DNA of 26,650 nt from assembly GCA_035511515.1 (NCBI GenBank), contig DATKFG010000049.1, positions 1 through 26,650 of the forward strand. Reading direction: 5' to 3'. Below the pieces are notes generated by a model. The model was not told the origin of the DNA and searched no databases. It was given only the letters and a program-made list of their open reading frames with translations. Position numbers and translations under genes: made by a program. Below are positions 21,153 to 26,650 of this stretch, one piece after another (position 1 is the stretch's first letter; each line of letters begins with the position of its first letter). This DNA comes from VBCK01 sp035511515 (GTDB lineage Bacteria; Pseudomonadota; Gammaproteobacteria; Burkholderiales; Burkholderiaceae_F).

Positions 21153-22249
21153 GTCTTCGACACCTTGATCGAGGGCATCTTGGACGCGAGATCCTTGGCG
21201 CGCTCCGAGATCCTGATTGCCACCTTGCGCGCGATCGCGCGGTATTGATCCGCGATCGCGCCATCGGGCTCGGCCACGACGGTCGGGCGGCCCGAGTCGG
21301 TCTGTTCGCGGATCCGGATGTCCAGCGGCAGCGAGCCGAGCACCTCGACCTCGTACTGCAGCGCCATCCGCTCGCCTCCGCCTGAGCCGAAGATGTGCTC
21401 GGCGTGGCCGCACTGGGAGCAGATGTGCACGGCCATGTTCTCGACGATGCCCAGGATCGGCACGCCGACCTTCTCGAACATCTTCAAGCCCTTCATCGCA
21501 TCCAGCAGCGCGATGTCCTGCGGCGTGGTCACGATCACGGCGCCGGTGACCGGCACCTGCTGCGCCAGCGTCAGCTGGATGTCGCCGGTCCCGGGCGGCA
21601 TGTCCACGACCAGGTAATCGAGGTCCTTCCAGTTGGTCTGCGTCAGCAGTTGCTGCAGCGCGTTGGTCACCATCGGTCCGCGCCAGACCATCGGCTGGTC
21701 CTGCTCGACCAGGAACCCGATCGAGCTGGTCTGCACGCCGTAGTTCTCCAGCGGCTCCAGCGTCTTTCCGTCCAGGCTTTCGGGGCGCCCCGAGATGCCC
21801 AGCATGGTGGGCTGGCTGGGCCCGTAGATGTCGGCGTCCAGCATCCCGACCCGCGCGCCCTCGGCCACCAGCGCCAGCGCCAGATTGGCAGCGACCGTGC
21901 TCTTGCCCACCCCGCCCTTGCCCGAGGCCACCGCGACGATGTTGCGCACGTTCGGCATCACCTTCAGGCCCCGCTGGACCGCGTGCGGCACGATCTTGGA
22001 GCTGACCGAAACCTCCACCGCCGCCGCGCCGGCCAGTTTCAGCGCCGCCGTGATCAGCTCCCGGACCCGTCCGAACTGGCTGGCAGCCGGGTAGCCGAGT
22101 TCCACATCGAGGCTGACGCGCTCGGCGCCGCCCTCGCCCTCGATCCGGACGTTGCGCACAGCGCGCGCGGAGACGAAATCCCGCCCGGTATTCGGATCGA
22201 TCACGGACGAGAGCACCTGATTGACTGCAGCAAGGTCGAGCACCGTCAT
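21149..22249 (-). CDS. apbC: iron-sulfur cluster carrier ATPase ApbC (Mrp/NBP35 family)
   Basis: ApbC binds and transfers Fe-S clusters to apoproteins in the cytoplasm, using a deviant P-loop ATPase. The 366-residue protein has an N-terminal MIP18/DUF59-like domain (about 5-85). The P-loop is GKGGVGKS (110-117), with the second catalytic Lys expected at K111. LDADIYGPSQPTMLG (137-151) and VVDMPPGTGDIQLT (214-227) follow, and the bridging-cluster CxxC is C277 and C280 in CSQCGH. ATG 22249 fits the family start. It is divergent from metG across 66 bp, a neighbourhood common in betaproteobacteria. The Adhesin_E-like gene overlaps its stop codon. Confidence 0.95.
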   Translation of the reverse strand: MTVLDLAAVNQVLSSVIDPNTGRDFVSARAVRNVRIEGEGGAERVSLDVELGYPAASQFGRVRELITAALKLAGAAAVEVSVSSKIVPHAVQRGLKVMPNVRNIVAVASGKGGVGKSTVAANLALALVAEGARVGMLDADIYGPSQPTMLGISGRPESLDGKTLEPLENYGVQTSSIGFLVEQDQPMVWRGPMVTNALQQLLTQTNWKDLDYLVVDMPPGTGDIQLTLAQQVPVTGAVIVTTPQDIALLDAMKGLKMFEKVGVPILGIVENMAVHICSQCGHAEHIFGSGGGERMALQYEVEVLGSLPLDIRIREQTDSGRPTVVAEPDGAIADQYRAIARKVAIRISERAKDLASKMPSIKVSKT

Positions 22250-22256
22250 TCACCCG

Positions 22257-22262
22257 TAGAAT
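22257..22262 (+). promoter_or_regulatory. possible -10 box of metG
   Basis: TAGAAT, the same hexamer as at thyA, lies in the 66-bp apbC-metG gap. Transcription would start near 22269, leaving a leader of about 47 nt. No good -35 is seen at the right distance, so the call is tentative. Confidence 0.3.
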
Positions 22263-22315
22263 GGCCAGCCGTACAGCATACTTCAGCGCTCGGCCGCCCG
22301 GCCGCCGGCTCCTCC

Positions 22316-24352
22316 ATGCATCCGCGCAAATTGTTCGTCACGACCGCCCTGCCGTACGCGAACGGCGCGCTGCACATCGGCCACATCATGGAGTACATCC
22401 AGGCCGACATCTGGGTGCGGTTCCAGAGAATGGTCGGCCACACGGTCCATTTCGTCGGCGCCGACGATGTCCATGGCGCGCCGACCATGATCGCGGCCGA
22501 AAAGGCGGGGCTGTCGCCGCGCGAGTTCGTCGCCCAGATCGGGGCCGGCCGCCCGCGCATGCTGCAGGGCTTCGGCCTGGACTTCGACCACTGGCACAGC
22601 ACCGAGTCGCCCGAAAACACCGAGCTGTCGCAGAAGATCTACGTGCGCCTGCGCGAAAACGAGCTGATCGCGATCCGTCCGGTCGAGCAGCTGTTCGATC
22701 CGGTCAAGGGCATGTTCCTGGCCGACCGCTACGTGAAGGGCCAGTGCCCGAACTGCGGCGCGCCCGACCAGTACGGCGACGCGTGCGAGGTGTGCGGGGC
22801 GGTTTACTCTGCCACCGAACTGAAAAATCCCTATTCGGTGCTCTCGGGCGCCAAGCCCGAGCTCAGAACCTCGGAGCACTACTTCTTCGTGCTGTCCGAC
22901 CCGCGCTGCACCGGGTTCCTGCGCGAGTGGACCCAGGGCGGCCGCCTGCAGCCCGAGGTCGCCAACAAGGCCAGGGAGTGGCTGGACAGCGAACGGGGGC
23001 TGGCCGACTGGGACATCTCGCGCGATGCCCCGTACTTCGGCATCCCGATACCGGACGCCCCGGGCAAGTTCTTCTACGTCTGGCTCGACGCCCCGATCGG
23101 CTACCTGGCGAGCCTGAAAGCGTATTGCGCGCAGCGCGGGCTCGACTTCGAGGCGCTGCTGCGCGATCCGGCCACCGAGCAGATTCACTTCATCGGCAAG
23201 GACATCATCTACTTTCACACGCTGTTCTGGCCGGCGATGCTGAAGTTCGCCGGCGCCCCGTTCAAGGTGCCCGACCGCGTCTACGTGCACGGGTTCATCA
23301 CGGTGAGCGGGGAGAAGATGTCCAAGAGCCGCGGCACCGGGATCGATCCGGGGCGCTATCTGGACCTGGGGCTGAACCCGGAGTGGCTGCGCTACTACAT
23401 CGCGGCCAAGCTCAATTCGCACGTGGAGGACATCGACTTCAACGCCGAAGACTTCGTCGCGCGCGTCAACAGCGACCTGATCGGCAAGTTCGTCAACATC
23501 GCCAGCCGCGCCTCGCATTTCATCCAGAAGAACTTCGGAGGAGCGCTGGCCGAGGTGGCCGGCCACGACCCGATCCTGCAGGCGTTCCAGGCGCGCTCTG
23601 CCGAGCTGGCCCAGCTGTACGAGGCGCGCGAATTCAGCAAGGCGATGCGCGAAGTCATGGCGCTGGCCGACGCCGCCAACGAATGGTTCGACGCGCGCCG
23701 CCCGTGGGAGCTCGCCAAGGCGGGCGGACCCGATCCGAAGCAGCAACTGCACCAGGTCTGCAGCGTGGCGATCAACCTGTTCCGGCTGCTGATGGTTTAT
23801 CTCGCCCCGGTGCTGCCGAAGCTCGCACGCGACGCCGAGGCGTTCCTGCGCGGCAAGCCGCTGCAATGGGCGCACGCGCAGCAGTTGCTGCCGGGCGGGC
23901 ACCGGATCGCCGCCTACCATCACCTGATGGCGCGGGTCGATCCGAAGCAGGTGGCCGCCCTGTTCGAGGCGCCCGAGGCGGCCGCGCCGCCCGCGGCGCG
24001 CCCCGCGGAGCCGGCCACAGTCGGCATCGACGAGTTCTCCCGGATCGACCTGCGGGTGGCGCGCATCACCGCCGCCGAGGCCGTCGACGGCAGCGACAAG
24101 CTGCTGAAGCTCACGCTCGACGTGGGCGAGAAGCGGCCGCGGCAGGTCTTCGCCGGGATCAAGTCGGCCTACAACCCGGCGGACCTCGTGGGCCGATTGA
24201 CGGTGATGGTTGCGAACCTGGCGCCCCGCAAGATGAAGTTCGGCGTGAGCGAGGGCATGGTGCTCGCGGCCAGCGACGAGCAGGGCGGCCGCCCGGGCCT
24301 GTTCCTGCTGGATCCGGACGCGGGCGCCCATCCGGGCATGCGAGTCAAATAA
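22316..24352 (+). CDS. metG: methionyl-tRNA synthetase
   Basis: MetG charges tRNA-Met, including the initiator. The 678-residue protein has the class I signatures HIGH (20-23) and KMSKS (334-338). Between them is a zinc knuckle with C144, C147, C157 and C160 (CPNCG, then CEVC). The anticodon-binding helical domain spans about 390-550. A C-terminal tRNA-binding domain (about 570-678, EFSRIDLRVARITAAEAV) allows dimerisation, as in E. coli. The start is ATG 22316 because FVTTALPYANGALHIGH must lie at the N-terminus; the long frame upstream of it runs antisense to apbC. No Shine-Dalgarno is obvious. DUF3460 follows after 10 bp and an OPT transporter after that, forming an operon. Confidence 0.98.
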   Translation: MHPRKLFVTTALPYANGALHIGHIMEYIQADIWVRFQRMVGHTVHFVGADDVHGAPTMIAAEKAGLSPREFVAQIGAGRPRMLQGFGLDFDHWHSTESPENTELSQKIYVRLRENELIAIRPVEQLFDPVKGMFLADRYVKGQCPNCGAPDQYGDACEVCGAVYSATELKNPYSVLSGAKPELRTSEHYFFVLSDPRCTGFLREWTQGGRLQPEVANKAREWLDSERGLADWDISRDAPYFGIPIPDAPGKFFYVWLDAPIGYLASLKAYCAQRGLDFEALLRDPATEQIHFIGKDIIYFHTLFWPAMLKFAGAPFKVPDRVYVHGFITVSGEKMSKSRGTGIDPGRYLDLGLNPEWLRYYIAAKLNSHVEDIDFNAEDFVARVNSDLIGKFVNIASRASHFIQKNFGGALAEVAGHDPILQAFQARSAELAQLYEAREFSKAMREVMALADAANEWFDARRPWELAKAGGPDPKQQLHQVCSVAINLFRLLMVYLAPVLPKLARDAEAFLRGKPLQWAHAQQLLPGGHRIAAYHHLMARVDPKQVAALFEAPEAAAPPAARPAEPATVGIDEFSRIDLRVARITAAEAVDGSDKLLKLTLDVGEKRPRQVFAGIKSAYNPADLVGRLTVMVANLAPRKMKFGVSEGMVLAASDEQGGRPGLFLLDPDAGAHPGMRVK

Positions 24353-24362
24353 GGAAAATCAG

Positions 24363-24563
24363 ATGGCCGAATACGAATCGGATGTGACGCGCTTTCTGCG
24401 CGAACTGAGGCAGCGCCAGCCGGACCTGGAGCGCAAGCAGCGCGAGGCCCGCGCCATCTGGTGGGACAAGACGCTCGATCTCGAGGAGCAGGCGCGCTTC
24501 GAGCAGGCGCGCGTGAACCAGCCGGCGTACGTGTACCAGCCCAAGCCCAAGTTCCCGCTCTGA
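24363..24563 (+). CDS. DUF3460 family small protein
   Basis: This 66-residue cytoplasmic protein is highly charged and helical, with the DUF3460 pattern: YESDVTRFLRELRQRQPDLE at the start, then KQREARAIWWDK, and a C-terminal VNQPAYVYQPKPKF. The family is essentially betaproteobacterial and its function is unknown, so it is also a useful taxonomic marker. AAGGAAA lies 7 nt before ATG 24363. It sits between metG and the OPT transporter with gaps of 10 and 12 bp, so it is surely translated from the same message. Confidence 0.9.
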   Translation: MAEYESDVTRFLRELRQRQPDLERKQREARAIWWDKTLDLEEQARFEQARVNQPAYVYQPKPKFPL

Positions 24564-24575
24564 GGGTCAGCTCGC

Positions 24576-26573
24576 ATGGCACTGCAACAATTGAGCGGGG
24601 AGCAGATCCGCACCTGGACGCGCGCGCAGAAGGACGACTGGTGGTTCAGCAATGTGTACCGCGGCGACGTGCCGCAGCTGACGATCCGCTCCGGCCTGAC
24701 CGGATTCCTGCTGGGCGGCGTGCTGGCGGCCACGGCGATGTATATCGGCGGCAAGACCGGCATCTCCATCGGCGTGGGCCTGACGTCGGTGATCCTGTCG
24801 TTTGCGGTCTTCCGCCTGCTGCACAGCGCCGGACTGGGGCGCGACTTCACCATCCTGGAGAACAACTGCACGCAATCGATCGCCACCGCAGCGGGCTACA
24901 TGATCTCGCCGCTGATCGCGAGCCTGGCGGCCTACATGCTCGTGACCGGGCGCATCATCCCCTGGTGGCAGATGGCGCTGTGGATGGTGGTGGTCGCGAT
25001 CCTGGGCGTGCTGGTGGCGTTTCCGATGAAACGTCGTTTCATCAACGAGGACCAGTTGCCGTTTCCCGAGGGCCGCGCCAGCGGCGTGGTGCTCGACGCG
25101 CTGTACACCGGCGCGGCAGAGGCCGGCATGTTCAAGGCGCGCCTGCTCGCGCTGACCGCGCTCGGCGCCGGCCTTTACCAGTTGCTGATCAGCGATGGCT
25201 GGATGAAGCTGCTCCAGTTCAAGCTGCTGCGGATCGACCGCTGGGCCGGTCTGAAGGAACCCTGGACGCTGCATGAGAGGCTGGATACCTACTACTACGA
25301 CGCGGCCGCCCGGTTGAATCTCTGGATCCCGAAGATTCTGGGCACCGATGTGCGCCAGCTCGGCCTGCGCCTGACGCTGGATACCGCGATGCTCGGCGTG
25401 GGCGGACTGATGGGCATCCGGATCGCGACCAGCTGCCTGCTGGGAGCGTTCATCAACTTCGTGATCCTCGCCCCGATCATGATCCAGCACGGCGATATCG
25501 TGCAGCGCATCGGGCCGGGCGGCGCCGTCATGCCGATCTCGCGCGCCGAGATCGTCAACCAGTGGGCGCTGTGGTGGGGCGTGACGATGATGGTGGTCGG
25601 CTCGCTGGTGAGCCTGCTGGGGCGACCCGAGATCTTCACGGCAGCCTTCAAGTCGCTGCGCAGAACCGCCCGGACCGACCCGGCGGCCGCCGGGGCCGCT
25701 GCCGATCCGCTGCGGTCCATCGAGCTGCCGCTGGGCGTGTCGTTCGTGGGGGTGCCCATTTTCTGCGTGCTCGGCGCCACCGTCACGCACGAGTTCTTCG
25801 GCGTTCCATGGCTGCTCGCCTTCATCTCGCTGCCGCTGATCCTGTTGCTGACGGTGATCTGCACCAATTCGATGGCGCTCACGTCGTGGACGCCGACCGG
25901 CGCGCTGTCGAAGATCACGCAGTTCTCGATGGGAGCGATCGACCGCACCAATCCGGCCAGCAACCTGATCCCCGCCGGGATGACCGGGGAGATCGCCGCC
26001 AACGCCGCCAACCTGCTGTCGGACATCAAGCCCGGTTACATGCTGGGCGCCAAGCCGCGGCAGCAGGCGATCGGACACGTGATCGGGATCTTCTCCGGCA
26101 CGCTGGTGTGCACGCCGCTGTTCTTCCTGCTGTTCCTGCCACCCGATCAAAATGGAGTGCGCTCGACCTCGACCATCGTGTCCGACCATTTTGCGATGCC
26201 GGCCGCGCTGCAGTGGAAGGGCGTGGCGGACCTGATCGCCAAGGGCATCAGCCATCTGCCGACCTCAGCGGTCGCCTCGATGATCGTCGCCGCGGTGTGC
26301 GCCGCGGCGATCGAGATCATCGGCATCGCCACGCGCGGGCGCCTGGCGCTGTCGGCCGTTTCGATCGGCCTGGGGGTTGTGCTGCCGCCGGAATACACGC
26401 TGGCGATGTGGGCCGGCGCGCTGATGTTCTGGTTGATGGGCCGGCGCTACTCGACCGCGGGCACGCGCGGCTACGCCTACTGGAAGGAAGGGTGCGAGCC
26501 GATCTGCGCCGGCCTGATTTCCGGCTCGGCGCTGGTCGGGATCGGCAACGCCATCGTCAATGTCGTGCTGTGA
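24576..26573 (+). CDS. OPT family oligopeptide transporter
   Basis: This 665-residue integral membrane protein of the OPT family is a proton-coupled carrier for small peptides or metal-chelate complexes; the substrate cannot be told from sequence. About 14-16 hydrophobic segments are visible, starting with LTGFLLGGVLAATAMYIGG (about 41-59). Family features are the NNCTQSIATAAGYM segment near 106-119, PFPEGRASGVVL near 163-174 and NLIPAGMTGEIAANAANLLSDIKPGYMLGAKPRQQ near 463-497. The length is normal for bacterial members. The ATG follows the DUF3460 stop codon by 12 bp. The gene ends 12 bp before a REP-like repeat. Confidence 0.93.
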   Translation: MALQQLSGEQIRTWTRAQKDDWWFSNVYRGDVPQLTIRSGLTGFLLGGVLAATAMYIGGKTGISIGVGLTSVILSFAVFRLLHSAGLGRDFTILENNCTQSIATAAGYMISPLIASLAAYMLVTGRIIPWWQMALWMVVVAILGVLVAFPMKRRFINEDQLPFPEGRASGVVLDALYTGAAEAGMFKARLLALTALGAGLYQLLISDGWMKLLQFKLLRIDRWAGLKEPWTLHERLDTYYYDAAARLNLWIPKILGTDVRQLGLRLTLDTAMLGVGGLMGIRIATSCLLGAFINFVILAPIMIQHGDIVQRIGPGGAVMPISRAEIVNQWALWWGVTMMVVGSLVSLLGRPEIFTAAFKSLRRTARTDPAAAGAAADPLRSIELPLGVSFVGVPIFCVLGATVTHEFFGVPWLLAFISLPLILLLTVICTNSMALTSWTPTGALSKITQFSMGAIDRTNPASNLIPAGMTGEIAANAANLLSDIKPGYMLGAKPRQQAIGHVIGIFSGTLVCTPLFFLLFLPPDQNGVRSTSTIVSDHFAMPAALQWKGVADLIAKGISHLPTSAVASMIVAAVCAAAIEIIGIATRGRLALSAVSIGLGVVLPPEYTLAMWAGALMFWLMGRRYSTAGTRGYAYWKEGCEPICAGLISGSALVGIGNAIVNVVL

Positions 26574-26585
26574 CAGGACGGGCGG

Positions 26586-26650
26586 CCCTCACCCCCTCCC
26601 CTCTCCCGCTGCGCGGGCGAGGGGCGACCGGGCGTCGCAGGCGCGTAGGC
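26586..26650. repeat. REP-like repeat at the right edge, matching 7381-7445
   Basis: The first 47 nt (26586-26632) are identical to 7381-7427, including the CCCTCACCCC end facing the stop codon and the CCCGC/GCGGG hairpin. The remaining 18 nt match the spacer of the earlier copy at 13 of 18 positions. The element appears cut off by the window edge. Confidence 0.85.

Noticed and set aside
21395..22315. N-terminal extension of the metG frame
   Set aside because: It runs antisense through apbC; the HIGH motif must lie near residue 20, which fixes ATG 22316.
1..26650. CRISPR array, rRNA, tRNA, prophage or insertion sequence
   Set aside because: I looked for regularly spaced repeats, tRNA-like cloverleaves and transposase or integrase genes and found none; the only dispersed repeats are the short REP-like palindromes.

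Overview
The window is GC-rich, densely coded, and most resembles a betaproteobacterium of the Burkholderiales type. The indications are a DUF3460 gene behind metG, divergent apbC and metG, a gcvT-gcvH-gcvP operon, an Adhesin_E-like small secreted protein, and scattered GC-rich REP-like palindromes. This placement is inferred from gene content; no marker gene was compared.

Layout. 1-1315: a partial TPR-repeat protein (minus strand, running off the left edge) faces, across 157 bp, a tiny gene for a 48-residue peptide with a textbook double-glycine leader. 1316-1666: non-coding, with several perfect inverted repeats. 1667-2911: threonine ammonia-lyase (minus). 3023-7377 (plus): a MAPEG protein, an ABC exporter with a REP-like repeat translated in frame in its linker, thyA, folA and a DUF4337 membrane protein. 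7381-7507: a 127-bp composite inverted repeat. 7515-17420 (minus, transcribed right to left): hybrid histidine kinase, gcvT, gcvH, gcvP, ettA and a secreted YbhB/PEBP protein. 17609-18172: dcd (minus). 18280-19473: a DSD1/D-threonine-aldolase-fold protein lacking the expected PLP lysine and a metal-ligand histidine (plus). 19534-22249 (minus): a DUF4238-like protein, a 60-residue ORF, an Adhesin_E-like protein and apbC. 22316-26573 (plus): metG, DUF3460 and an OPT-family transporter, followed by another copy of the REP-like repeat at the right edge.

How the genes fit together. Most are housekeeping genes of one-carbon and thymidylate metabolism. GcvTHP makes methylene-tetrahydrofolate, ThyA spends it to make dTMP and releases dihydrofolate, FolA regenerates tetrahydrofolate, and Dcd supplies dUTP on the way to dUMP. 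MetG and EttA serve translation and ApbC handles Fe-S clusters.

The unusual parts are: (1) the divergent TPR protein/double-glycine peptide pair, which looks like a candidate Gram-negative peptide-signalling cassette with a predicted 7-residue mature peptide; (2) the DSD1-fold protein missing two key active-site residues; (3) a perfect 12-bp-arm palindrome over the thyA start codon that also contains a -10 box spaced for leaderless transcription; (4) the REP-like palindromes, one translated inside the ABC exporter and one that appears to supply the ettA Shine-Dalgarno. Everything here is read from sequence and from memory of protein families; no database search was run.
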